64,000 nt of DNA. Origin: Candidatus Gastranaerophilales bacterium. Lineage in GTDB: Bacteria; Cyanobacteriota; Vampirovibrionia; Gastranaerophilales; Gastranaerophilaceae. Below, in pieces: positions 26,790 through 35,067 of the stretch (positions are counted from its first letter, which is position 1; the number at the start of each line of letters is the position of its first letter). The DNA lies in assembly GCA_944326465.1 (NCBI GenBank), contig CALVEB010000009.1, forward strand, positions 19,098 to 83,097. Direction: 5' to 3'. Below the pieces are notes generated by a model, which worked only from the letters and a program-made list of their open reading frames with translations, was not told the DNA's origin and searched no databases. A program made the position numbers and the translations under genes.

Positions 26790-27106
26790 TGTTTGGAGTA
26801 TTTGACATGTTAATTGGAAACACAGATTGTAAATACAGTCGTATGGAGATTAAAAACGTTAATAAAAATATAGTATCCTGGCTTGAAGATATTGTAGAAG
26901 AAAATAACAGCAGGGTTGAAAAAAAAGAATGGAAAAGTAAATATAACAGTTATGTTGTTTATGATTACGAACCATTTTGCACAGACGGATTTGAAATTAA
27001 CCTTGTCATAACTTCTCATGATCCGGCCTATCTGAATTTTATTAAATATCTTTACGATGAAAAAATAAATATGATTGAATATTTAAATAGCTGCATTAGT
27101 GCATAA
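26789..27106 (+). CDS. Unknown small protein
   Basis: I do not recognise this protein of about 105 residues. It is acidic and mixed alpha/beta, without membrane segments. The start is uncertain: an in-frame GTG at 26777 and an ATG at 26789 are both possible, and neither has a clear ribosome site. A nested inverted repeat covers the start and a strong bidirectional terminator follows the stop. It stands alone between the ZorA-like gene and a zinc-ribbon gene, so context says little. Confidence 0.55.
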   Translation: MFGVFDMLIGNTDCKYSRMEIKNVNKNIVSWLEDIVEENNSRVEKKEWKSKYNSYVVYDYEPFCTDGFEINLVITSHDPAYLNFIKYLYDEKINMIEYLNSCISA

Positions 27107-27137
27107 AAATTCCGGAACTTAATGTTCCGGAATTTTT
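27105..27137. terminator. Bidirectional intrinsic terminator
   Basis: AAAAATTCCGGAAC (27105-27118) and GTTCCGGAATTTTT (27124-27137) form a perfect 14-bp stem with A-run and T-run ends, so it can serve both convergent genes. Confidence 0.9.
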
Positions 27138-27155
27138 ATTTCGGATTAATTAAGT

Positions 27156-27431
27156 TTATTGAGCATTTTCTTTTGTAAAGCAATCTTTGCAATAGACTTC
27201 TTTTCCCGGAATAGGTTTAAATGGTACCTGAGTTTGCGCGCCGCATTTTGAACAAACCGCATCATACATTTTTCTTCGTTTTCTGTTGTTTTGTCTGCGT
27301 AATTTTCTGCAATTTGCGCAGCGTTTTGGCTTGTTAACCAGCCCTTTTTCTGCGTAGAATTCCTGTTCTCCGGCAGAAAAAATAAACTCGCTGCCACAAT
27401 CTTCACATACCAGTTTTTCGTCTTCGTACAT
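27156..27431 (-). CDS. Small zinc-ribbon protein with two CxxC pairs
   Basis: This 91-residue protein has CEDCG and CANC about 25 residues apart, and a second pair CSKCG and CKDCF toward the C-terminus, giving two zinc ribbons. A basic segment lies between them (KLRRQNNRKRRK), suggesting contact with nucleic acid. Such zinc-binding-domain proteins with the pattern FIFSAGEQEFYAEKGL are common in several phyla and have no fixed function. I chose the ATG at 27431 because AGGAGA lies just before it. Confidence 0.82.
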   Translation of the reverse strand: MYEDEKLVCEDCGSEFIFSAGEQEFYAEKGLVNKPKRCANCRKLRRQNNRKRRKMYDAVCSKCGAQTQVPFKPIPGKEVYCKDCFTKENAQ

Positions 27432-27514
27432 TGTTCTTTCTCCTAGGTTGTACATTTTTAAAGAAATCCATTACAAAATTCCTTTATTTGATTAAGTATA
27501 TCATACGTTTCGGA

Positions 27515-27665
27515 ATTATGCAAGAAAAAATTTAAAATCGTTGAGAGAAGTTAATTTTACCTGTTGAATTTAAATGACAACACCCATGGGAACATATCCA
27601 TGGGATGTTGGTCTATTTCAGCCCCCCGTTAGGTAATGCATTTACTGCATTAATAATGATACTAT
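27515..27665 (-). ncRNA. Candidate structured RNA (weak)
   Basis: The gap of about 290 bases between the zinc-ribbon and U32 genes holds two hairpins: AACACCCATGG with its partner (27579-27609, one bulge), and TAATGCA/TGCATTA (27634-27652). On the minus strand a TATAGT box (about 27663-27668) precedes them and an AT-rich run with T-tracts follows near 27520. No ORF of interest is present. It does not match tmRNA, 6S, SRP or RNase P signatures that I can recognise. Ends are estimates. Confidence 0.25.
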
Positions 27666-27744
27666 AGTCGTTAAATGTCTTATAAATACAATATACGTCG
27701 TACAACTTCTATTGTCAAGAGGAAAAATTAATTTCTTTGAATTA

Positions 27745-29397
27745 TTATTGATTATCTCTGTTAAAGAATTTTTCCAACAATACAGGAATAAATTTAGCGT
27801 TCAGCGCGCAAAAATCAAATACAAACTCATTAACTCCGGCCTTTGCAAGTTCTTCAACTCCGGAAAAGTCATCAAGAATACAGTCCTCAAACATGTGCAT
27901 TCTGCAAAATCCGTCGCAAGTAAACGGATAGATTTTATCAAGAGAAGGATCGTGGAGCGCATATCCGCCTCTGTGGCAAGGAGCAGCGCAGGAAAGCCTT
28001 GATATAATCGCGCTGTCATTATTTAGCGGGCATAACCCCAATGTTGGCACCCTGATATTCCCCGCAATTGTATACTTTCTGTTCGGAATTATATTTTTAA
28101 CTTTTTTAATTGTTTTAATAGCACTTTCTCTGTCTTTAAATGACGTAAAATCAACAGTTGTCAGCGGAGTAAGGTTATTAAGACATTTTATAGATAAGCT
28201 GTTTAAAAGATTTATGCCCTGTCCTATTTCAAGCGGAATATCATCCATATCAGTATCATTCAGCAGCATCCAGAAATACCCTATATTATTGATAATCAAT
28301 GATGAAGGGGTAGGTTCAGAAAGTATAATTTGTTTTACATATTCATAAACCCTGTCAAAATCGCGTTCTATTAAAATTCTTGGAGTTGACAACTGGAATT
28401 CTATACCATATTTAGCACAAAATTTCTTTACCTTCATAACCAATTCATTAAAACTGCTTGTTGCAAGATCATTTGTGGCAAGTATTTCACCGTATTCAAT
28501 GGAATAAACAGGGCATTTCCCGACTTTTTTAATATATTTTTCCAACTCTTTTACCTGCGCAAATTCAGATAAACGCAGATTAATCCTGTATTTATTTTTG
28601 CGTGCAGCCTCAAAGTCCGATTTAATACGCGGAATTTTAATATCCCAGTCAAAATTCTTTATGTTCCTGCTAAAGTCAAAATCCTTACCTTCTGCACTCA
28701 CAACTTCGCCCAGAAAATGGTTTGTCTGATATATACTCTTTCTTACATGTTTAAACGGCAATTTTTGATTTTTAAACATCTTAGGATTTGCAAGAATTTT
28801 TTCTACAAGTTCAATACCTTCAAGTATCTCGTCAGAATTTGCGAATTTTCCTTTTATAACAACACTGTCAATAGCCCCGAGTTTTTTTATATCTTCCGCG
28901 CACCACGGCAGATTATCGGAATCTATTGCCAGCGGAAGTTTGGTATATTTTTTTATCTTCGCTATATTTTTCATGTAAATTTCTTCTGTAATAATGACTT
29001 CGTCTACTTTGTGGAAATTGTTAATAAAATCAATTCCTGCAATATTGTGTATGTCAAAATAGCTGTCAACAATTACTTTGAAAGGCAGGTTGAAAACTTT
29101 TATTGCCTCAAGAATAGCAAAACTGTTGATAAAAATCCCGTTAATGCCGGCAGTCTTTAAAAATTTCAGCATCCGTTTTATCTCGGCCAGATTTTCTTCT
29201 GTTATATCGTGTTTGAAATTTATATATATATTACTATTATTTTTTTGTGCAGCCTCTACAAATTCATTAACATATTCAAAATTGTTGTTTAAAAATTTTT
29301 TATAGTATACATAATAGTCGCGGCACTTTGTTTTTTTTGCAAAAATTGCGATATCTTCAGGCTTTTTTACAGGTGATATAATTTTAATCTCTTTCAT
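27745..29397 (-). CDS. Peptidase U32 family protein
   Basis: This 550-residue protein has a TIM-barrel-like N-terminal half and a cysteine-containing C-terminal half. The pattern LCPLNN, SCAAPCHRGGYAL and FTCDGFCRM is that of U32 proteins such as UbiU/UbiV, TrhP and RlhA, in which Cys residues hold a 4Fe-4S cluster and the proteins act in RNA or ubiquinone hydroxylation rather than proteolysis. Which branch it belongs to is unclear. It is a single-gene unit on the minus strand. A 171-base gap with no gene lies upstream. Confidence 0.8.
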   Translation of the reverse strand: MKEIKIISPVKKPEDIAIFAKKTKCRDYYVYYKKFLNNNFEYVNEFVEAAQKNNSNIYINFKHDITEENLAEIKRMLKFLKTAGINGIFINSFAILEAIKVFNLPFKVIVDSYFDIHNIAGIDFINNFHKVDEVIITEEIYMKNIAKIKKYTKLPLAIDSDNLPWCAEDIKKLGAIDSVVIKGKFANSDEILEGIELVEKILANPKMFKNQKLPFKHVRKSIYQTNHFLGEVVSAEGKDFDFSRNIKNFDWDIKIPRIKSDFEAARKNKYRINLRLSEFAQVKELEKYIKKVGKCPVYSIEYGEILATNDLATSSFNELVMKVKKFCAKYGIEFQLSTPRILIERDFDRVYEYVKQIILSEPTPSSLIINNIGYFWMLLNDTDMDDIPLEIGQGINLLNSLSIKCLNNLTPLTTVDFTSFKDRESAIKTIKKVKNIIPNRKYTIAGNIRVPTLGLCPLNNDSAIISRLSCAAPCHRGGYALHDPSLDKIYPFTCDGFCRMHMFEDCILDDFSGVEELAKAGVNEFVFDFCALNAKFIPVLLEKFFNRDNQ

Positions 29398-29568
29398 AAA
29401 AACATTATATCATTCATATAATCGTTAAATGTAAACAATTGTAAATAAATCATGTGAGAAAAAGGCAATTTTCAGGGAAAGAAATACTTAGTATATACAT
29501 AAGGAATATTTTTGATAATATTTTCTCACTCTAATCAATAGGAACACGAATACTTGGGAGGACACACT

Positions 29569-29805
29569 ATGGCAATAGGTGCTGAGGATTACATTGATCA
29601 ATTGCTGGTTAAGAAATACGCGGATGAAAAAGTTGACAATCACGACAACATGGAATCTATGGTAGACCCGAATAAAATGATGGGTGCAATGAATGATTAT
29701 GCCAGCATGTATCGCAATATGATGGTGCTTAAACAACGTCTGAATATTGCATGTTATGCTATAAATGCCCGCACGGCAAGATATAATAAGACATCAAGGT
29801 ACTAA
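29569..29805 (+). CDS. Small conserved-looking unknown protein
   Basis: This 78-residue protein has GGGAGG (29556-29561) before its ATG, a strong ribosome site that suggests high expression. It is Met- and Asp-rich in the middle (NHDNMESMVDPNKMMGAMND) and ends in a basic helix (LNIACYAINARTARYNK). It has no membrane segment. I do not know the family. It is transcribed alone, upstream of maf by 71 bases. Confidence 0.7.
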   Translation: MAIGAEDYIDQLLVKKYADEKVDNHDNMESMVDPNKMMGAMNDYASMYRNMMVLKQRLNIACYAINARTARYNKTSRY

Positions 29806-29876
29806 TACAGTTCCCGTAAAAAGTTTTTAAATTCAGCTTTTTTTGATATGATTATCAAAGAAAGAGGGATTGAGAA

Positions 29877-30443
29877 ATGGGAAAAATTATCCTGGCGTCT
29901 TCATCTCCCAGAAGAGCCGATATTCTAAAAGAAAGTGGATACAGTTATGAAATTATACCGTCACCGTATGAAGAGCAACATACGCGGACGGTTTTTTCTT
30001 ATGATTATATAGAAAATCTGGCATACAGCAAAGCAAAAGCTGTTATTCCTTTATTAAAGGAAGCGGAAATTATTGTAGGTGCTGATACAATGGTTGTGAT
30101 TGATAATGATATTCTGGAAAAACCCCATAATGAGAGCGAAGCCTTTAAAATGCTTAAAAGATTATCGGGCAAAAAGCACAAAGTTGTTACGGCCATTGCT
30201 GTTATTAAGAGCGATACCGGTAAGGTAATGAAAAAATCAGTAACAAGCGAAGTTGAATTTTATCCGCTGACTGATGAACAGATAAAAAATTATGTGACAC
30301 AGTTCCACCCGCTTGATAAAGCAGGAGCCTACGGCATTCAAGAATTACCTGAAGGATTTGTCAAATCTTATACAGGGAGTTTAAAAAATATAATCGGACT
30401 TTGTCCGGATGCACTCAGCGAAATGTTACGACAAATAGCTTAA
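29877..30443 (+). CDS. maf: Maf-family nucleotide pyrophosphatase
   Basis: Maf proteins hydrolyse non-canonical or excess nucleotides such as dTTP, UTP or m7GTP. The 188 residues match the family length. ILASSSPRRADIL near the N-terminus, ADTMVVIDNDILEKP in the middle and DKAGAYGIQ toward the end are the conserved blocks. The stop overlaps the convergent reverse transcriptase gene by 4 bases. Confidence 0.95.
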   Translation: MGKIILASSSPRRADILKESGYSYEIIPSPYEEQHTRTVFSYDYIENLAYSKAKAVIPLLKEAEIIVGADTMVVIDNDILEKPHNESEAFKMLKRLSGKKHKVVTAIAVIKSDTGKVMKKSVTSEVEFYPLTDEQIKNYVTQFHPLDKAGAYGIQELPEGFVKSYTGSLKNIIGLCPDALSEMLRQIA

Positions 30444-31573
30444 AGAATTTTTATTACCGTTCTGGTAAAATCTTTGTCGCATCCGACAAAAAGATTCCGG
30501 CATTCAAGACAAATTTCCTTTCGCAGGTTAAAACAGGATACGGCTCTTAACATTCCGAGATAACTATTCATTGACGCCCGAAAAGTCAACAAATCCTCTT
30601 TTTCAAACCACGTATTTGATTGACGGTAGTTTTTTGCGAGTTTAAATACTCGTTTTAATGTCCTCTGGCGCGGCTGTATCCGCCCGTGTTTTATTATGAA
30701 TCCAACAAAATCAATGCCGCGTTCTACTTTATTTATTTCTTTTTTATTCTGATGCAAGTCTAATTTTAACCGTTCTTTAAGAAATACTGTCAAATCTCTG
30801 TGCCATTCATTTAATTGTTTAGGATCAGTACTCATCATTACAAAATCATCTACATACCGGCAGTAGTATCTGCATTTTAGATGATGTTTTACATATTGAT
30901 CAAGAACATTAAGGTAAACGTTACTAAAAAACTGGCTTGTGAGATTTCCGATAGGCAGGCCTTTTGATGAATCACAATACCAGAGACTTTTATAAGTCGG
31001 AAGAAGATCAAACTTCCATTTATTAGAGCGTATTTCAACATTAGTCCGCGGATCGTGGTATATAATCTGACGCAATAGTTTCAAAATCCATTCTTCTTGA
31101 ACATATCTTTCAAGTTCCTGCATCAAGATATCTTTATCAATACTGACAAAAAAATTTTTCAAATCTGCTTTCATATAATAAGCATCTCTTGTATAGTCCC
31201 TTGTAATGGATTTAGCGTATTTTGCGGTTTTGCGGCAGGCATTGAGCGTTCCGCGTTCAGGTATACAACTAAATGTATCGGAAATAAAACGATTATAAAA
31301 TCTGTCTTTTATAGCATTATAAACAAGGTGATGGACAACCCTGTCTCTAAAACTTGCAGCCCAGACTTCACGCGGTTTCGGATGTAAAACCATAAAGCAG
31401 ATGCTTTTTCCGATTTGATAATTCCCTGTTTTTAACTCATTGTATAAATCTAACAGATTTTCTTCCAGATTAAACTCAAATTCCAGTGCATTTAAAGTGT
31501 TTCTTTTATGCTTTCTGCATTCTTTATATGCAGTTGTCAAATCCTCGAACGTGAAATCATTTTTCAAATCCAT
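30440..31573 (-). CDS. Reverse transcriptase of the diversity-generating-retroelement type
   Basis: This 377-residue protein has the RT core: FRDRVVHHLV (motif 1 region), KADLKNFFVSID (motif A, residues 135-146), GLPIGNLTSQFF (residues 205-216) and YVDD (residues 240-243). The GNLTSQ form of motif 4 is the mark of DGR-type RTs; group II intron RTs have QGxxxSP. It is a single RT with no maturase or endonuclease domain. I find no Avd gene, template repeat or variable lectin-type target next to it. It has its own promoter with an inverted repeat and a run of six G before the ATG. Other RTs of the UG or Abi kind are possible. Confidence 0.88.
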   Translation of the reverse strand: MDLKNDFTFEDLTTAYKECRKHKRNTLNALEFEFNLEENLLDLYNELKTGNYQIGKSICFMVLHPKPREVWAASFRDRVVHHLVYNAIKDRFYNRFISDTFSCIPERGTLNACRKTAKYAKSITRDYTRDAYYMKADLKNFFVSIDKDILMQELERYVQEEWILKLLRQIIYHDPRTNVEIRSNKWKFDLLPTYKSLWYCDSSKGLPIGNLTSQFFSNVYLNVLDQYVKHHLKCRYYCRYVDDFVMMSTDPKQLNEWHRDLTVFLKERLKLDLHQNKKEINKVERGIDFVGFIIKHGRIQPRQRTLKRVFKLAKNYRQSNTWFEKEDLLTFRASMNSYLGMLRAVSCFNLRKEICLECRNLFVGCDKDFTRTVIKIL

Positions 31574-31582
31574 AAGCCCCCC

Positions 31583-31623
31583 GATTCAAAATCATTTTAA
31601 ACTTCACTTTTGAATCAGGTCAA
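31583..31623 (-). promoter_or_regulatory. Promoter of the RT gene with operator-like inverted repeat
   Basis: On the minus strand TTGACC (31618-31623) and TAAAAT (31594-31599) are spaced by 18 bases. A perfect 9-bp inverted repeat, GATTCAAAA and TTTTGAATC (31583-31591 and 31608-31616), places one arm in the spacer and the other at the predicted start of transcription. The RT ATG is at 31573, giving a leader of about 14 bases with GGGGGG. A 7-bp palindrome TTACCCT-C-AGGGTAA (31624-31638) lies just upstream. Confidence 0.6.
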
Positions 31624-31655
31624 TTACCCTCAGGGTAAAAATTAATAATAATTCA

Positions 31656-31679
31656 TAAAAAATTAGCCTTATGGCTAAT
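31656..31679 (-). terminator. Intrinsic terminator overlapping a stop codon
   Basis: On the minus strand ATTAGCC and GGCTAAT form a stem with an ATAA loop, followed by TTTTT. The stop codon of the 372-aa gene lies inside the first arm. Confidence 0.7.
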
Positions 31680-32793
31680 CCATGTGAGATGTCACTCCAA
31701 TGGAAGTATTTTTGTCAATTTCTATAGTATGACGTATTATTGTATGAGCCATCAGTAAAAGGTACGGGTTAATTTCATTTGTGTTGGACATATTGATTTT
31801 TGCCTGCGGTTTATCAGTGGTTGATTTTTTTTCTTCGACAGTTGAAAAATTTACTTTTGATTGAACTGAATAGTGTTTTTCTTCACCTTCAATCCGAAGG
31901 AGCAGTTCTTCTTTCGGAAACTTTTGAGCGCATTCTATATTTATATGGACAGAATTTTTACTTTCAAGTATTAATACAGCAGTTACGATACCGTAATTTA
32001 TGGTACTTATTGTGATAGTTAAAATACTTTCATCAGCCTCTGACCCCTCTGCGGTTTCAATATCAAGATCAAACCCGACGCCTTCCTGCAGCGGCAGCCA
32101 CGGCAGATATAATAATAAAAGTGTTTTTAGAGTTTGCGTATTATCACCTTGAGAAGCCAGAGCTATGCTTGCATTTATGAGTTTTGCAGTATCTTTAAGC
32201 TGGCTTAAATCCGATACGCCCTGTTTTGCAGCCCCAGCCATTGCCATAATCAATTTTGTGACAGCATCTTTACCATTTGCCTGTATAAGTGCTGATATAT
32301 CTGAAAGGTTAATCATTCCGTTTGCCATAATCGGTAAATTTTTCAACGAAGAAGAAAGTTGATTTAATAAAGCCTGATTAGTTTGAGCAGAAGCAGAACC
32401 GGGCAGAGTAAGCCCTTGCAATTGAGCGAGGATTTGTGCCTGAGTTTGAGAAAGCAAATTTCTGTGAGCTGCAAGTTGTTGATTAAAGCGCTGTTGCAAC
32501 TGGGCATTAGAGATATTTTGCTGTAATATAAAAATCAATTCATTAAGATTTCGCGGCAATTTCATCAAATCTTTTATATAAACAGACCTGTCAGACCCAC
32601 CGAGATTTGCCATCTGCGCCTCTGCAGCAGTTGTTTTTGCAGCCTGTGATGCAGTTTGGGCAGCAGTTTGAGCGACATTATTGTTAAATTGTGTTTGCTG
32701 CTGCGCGGCAGTGTTTTGAGCGGCTCTGTTTATGTTCAGCGCCTGATAGTTTACAAATTTAGATATTAAATGTCCCAGGTTAAAGTCGCTCAT
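31675..32793 (-). CDS. Unknown Gln/Ala-rich protein with FliK-like C-terminus (tentative)
   Basis: This 372-residue protein starts with a Gln-, Ala- and Asn-rich helical part (AAQNTAAQQQTQFNNNVAQT) and has a globular second half with a beta-rich segment (LTITISTINYGIVTAVLILE). This reminds me of hook-length control (FliK-like) proteins, whose C-terminal domain follows a Gln-rich spacer, but the likeness is weak. No flagellar genes are in the window, so a pilus-related or envelope role is also possible. It ends at a terminator that isolates it from the RT gene. Confidence 0.5.
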   Translation of the reverse strand: MSDFNLGHLISKFVNYQALNINRAAQNTAAQQQTQFNNNVAQTAAQTASQAAKTTAAEAQMANLGGSDRSVYIKDLMKLPRNLNELIFILQQNISNAQLQQRFNQQLAAHRNLLSQTQAQILAQLQGLTLPGSASAQTNQALLNQLSSSLKNLPIMANGMINLSDISALIQANGKDAVTKLIMAMAGAAKQGVSDLSQLKDTAKLINASIALASQGDNTQTLKTLLLLYLPWLPLQEGVGFDLDIETAEGSEADESILTITISTINYGIVTAVLILESKNSVHINIECAQKFPKEELLLRIEGEEKHYSVQSKVNFSTVEEKKSTTDKPQAKINMSNTNEINPYLLLMAHTIIRHTIEIDKNTSIGVTSHMD

Positions 32794-32836
32794 ATTATAT
32801 TTATTATAACGATTTTTCGCAAAATGTCCAGAGGGG

Positions 32837-33826
32837 TTATTTACGTATCGGTAAATATGATTGAGGATAATTGTAATCTTCTTTAAAACCTAAGTGACGA
32901 TACATTTTGAGAGCCTGAAAATTGTTTGTCTCTGTACATGTATTTACTTCGGTAATAGGGCGGTTTTCGTAATCAACCAGCTGCAAAACTTTTTGCAGCG
33001 AGTTTTTAAGCATGTGTTTTGAAAGCCCTCTGCCCTGATGATCTTTTTTTATTGCAACAATTGGAATATTCACTATCTTTCCGCCTGTTAAATTCATAAA
33101 ACAGAAACCTACCGGAATATTGTTACAAAGCAGCACGCTTGTTGCTTCAGGTAAAAATTCCGCATAAATATTGTTCACTATTTTAGATAAAATATCATTT
33201 GTTCCGTCCAGAGACTTGAACCGCGGATCAAAAAGTGCATCTGCGCTGTCTTCAAAAGCTTCCTGAACAATAGGTACAGCTTCCTGAAAATATTCGTTTG
33301 ACCATTCAACTATTTTGTAACATGTATCCATTTCATTAAGTCTTGAAAGGTTTAATATATCGCGGGAATTTGTACCGTGCATTAAAAATCTTAGAACCGC
33401 AATGCCTACAAAACGAAATCCGTATCGTGCAAGTTCGCTGATGATTGTTTTTTGTTCTCCGAGCATAGGATAACAGACTATTTTATCTTCGCGTTCTTTT
33501 TTGGTTTGTTCCAGAAACTCCTGAACAAGATAACGGCTTCTTTCAAGCAGATTTTCCATATTAAGACAATGGATTATGTTTAACTCAATAGCTTCGGAAA
33601 TTGCTGTTGTGTACACACAAAATGCAACGGCTATAGAATTTTCATACATAACCAGACAATTTATTAAGCCTTTCTCATAAGATTCAATAAAATCGTCAAA
33701 CCCGAGCGGGGCAAGTTCAAATTTATATTCGGAAACAGCCCTGTTTACAAAATCTTCATAAACAGTTTCAAAGCTCACATAATCTTTTGGTTCAAGTTTT
33801 TTTACTACTATATTTTCTTCTGCCAT
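32837..33826 (-). CDS. GNAT-family N-acetyltransferase
   Basis: The C-terminal third of this 329-residue protein has the acetyl-CoA loop KKDHQGRGLSKHMLKNSLQ (Q/R-x-x-G-x-G/A pattern) and NNFQALKMYRHLGFKED, both typical of GNAT enzymes. The N-terminal part is longer than a single GNAT fold and may be a second, degenerate GNAT domain. It is 32 bases downstream of ribBA and may be cotranscribed, although no link to riboflavin is implied by sequence. The substrate is unknown. Confidence 0.8.
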   Translation of the reverse strand: MAEENIVVKKLEPKDYVSFETVYEDFVNRAVSEYKFELAPLGFDDFIESYEKGLINCLVMYENSIAVAFCVYTTAISEAIELNIIHCLNMENLLERSRYLVQEFLEQTKKEREDKIVCYPMLGEQKTIISELARYGFRFVGIAVLRFLMHGTNSRDILNLSRLNEMDTCYKIVEWSNEYFQEAVPIVQEAFEDSADALFDPRFKSLDGTNDILSKIVNNIYAEFLPEATSVLLCNNIPVGFCFMNLTGGKIVNIPIVAIKKDHQGRGLSKHMLKNSLQKVLQLVDYENRPITEVNTCTETNNFQALKMYRHLGFKEDYNYPQSYLPIRK

Positions 33827-33858
33827 TGTCTTAATCCTTAATTGTGACCAGATGAAAG

Positions 33859-35067
33859 TTAATTAAACATGTGGTGCATTTTTTCTTTTTTTGTATTCAT
33901 ATACCGCTCATTATACTCGTTAATAAAAGGCGGTATTTTAACTATATCATGAATTTTTAATCCGTAACCCTTTAAACCGATGATTTTTTTGGGGTTATTT
34001 GTGATGAGATTAAAATTATTAAACCCCAGATCAAGAATTATTTGTGCTCCGACGCCGTAATCACGCAAATCAGGCTGGAAACCGAGTGAAATATTAGCCT
34101 CAACAGTATCCTGCCCGCATTCCTGCAGATGATAGGCTTTGATTTTATTTACAAGCCCTATACCGCGGCCCTCATGCCCGCGAAGATAAATCAAAGCTCC
34201 CTTACCGTATTCGCTAATCATCTTGAGCGCACTGTGCAGTTGATAATTACAGTCACATTTCAGACTGTGGAAAATATCACCGGTCAAACACTCGCTGTGA
34301 ACACGTATAAGCGGGATTTTATCGGATCCGTCGTCTTTTACAAGCGCAACATGTTCCTGATTGGTGAGTGTGTTTCGGTATCCGTATATTTCAAATTCAC
34401 CAAACTGAGTCGGCAGGTGTGCTTCTGCTTCTCTTGATACAATTCTTTCTGAGCGCAGGCGGTATGCAATCAAATCCGCGACAGTAATAAATTTCAAATT
34501 GTGCTTGTGAGCAAATTCAAAAAGTTCTTCTCTGTGAGCCATGTGTCCGTCTTTAGCCATAATCTCACACATTGCGCCAGCCGGCACATGACCGGCCAAT
34601 CTTGCCATATCCACAACAGCCTCAGTGTGGCCTGTTCTTTGCAACACACCGCCACGTCGTGCAACACAAGGGAACAGATGACCCGGACGACGCAAATCTG
34701 ATGGTCTGGCATCAGGTGCAAGCGCAACTTCTATAGTCTTTGCGCGATCAAAAGCTGAAATACCTGTTGTTACTCCGTACTTTTCTGCGGCATCAATACT
34801 TATGGTGAACGCTGTTTTCATACTTTCGGTATTTTGTTCAACCATTTGCGGCAACTCAAGTTTTTCCGCAATTTCAGGTGTTATAGCAAGGCATATCAAA
34901 CCCTTACATTCATTTGCCATAAAATGAATTATATCAGGTGTAACCATTTGCCCGGAGCATATTAAATCACCTTCATTTTCACGGTCCTCGTCATCAGCGA
35001 CAATTATTGGTTTTCCGGCTTTAAAATCTTCCAGCGCTTCTTCAATTGTGTTAAACTTATATTCCAT
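33859..35067 (-). CDS. ribBA: RibBA, 3,4-DHBP synthase/GTP cyclohydrolase II
   Basis: RibBA supplies both starting branches of riboflavin synthesis. The N-terminal DHBP synthase has DDEDRENEGDLI and GHTEAVVDMARLAG. The C-terminal GTP cyclohydrolase II, from about residue 205, has VHSECLTGDIFHSLKCDC with the zinc cysteines and LRGHEGRGIGL. At 402 residues it is the usual length. The start overlaps the ribE stop by 1 base, a clear sign of coupling. ribD and ribH are not in the window. Confidence 0.97.
   Translation of the reverse strand: MEYKFNTIEEALEDFKAGKPIIVADDEDRENEGDLICSGQMVTPDIIHFMANECKGLICLAITPEIAEKLELPQMVEQNTESMKTAFTISIDAAEKYGVTTGISAFDRAKTIEVALAPDARPSDLRRPGHLFPCVARRGGVLQRTGHTEAVVDMARLAGHVPAGAMCEIMAKDGHMAHREELFEFAHKHNLKFITVADLIAYRLRSERIVSREAEAHLPTQFGEFEIYGYRNTLTNQEHVALVKDDGSDKIPLIRVHSECLTGDIFHSLKCDCNYQLHSALKMISEYGKGALIYLRGHEGRGIGLVNKIKAYHLQECGQDTVEANISLGFQPDLRDYGVGAQIILDLGFNNFNLITNNPKKIIGLKGYGLKIHDIVKIPPFINEYNERYMNTKKEKMHHMFN

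Noticed and set aside
27146..27406. Minus-strand frame overlapping the zinc-ribbon gene
   Set aside because: The other frame encodes clear CxxC zinc ribbons with a good ribosome site; this one is a shadow.
27541..27660. tmRNA, 6S RNA or SRP RNA
   Set aside because: No tRNA-like end, tag reading frame, or SRP/6S core is present; only two hairpins remain.
30440..31573. Group II intron maturase
   Set aside because: No maturase or endonuclease domain, no intron RNA boundaries, and the motif is GNLTSQ rather than QGxxxSP.
31574..31674. DGR template repeat in the RT leader
   Set aside because: The gap is only about 100 bases, filled by a terminator, promoter and short palindromes; no matching copy with A-specific changes is seen nearby.
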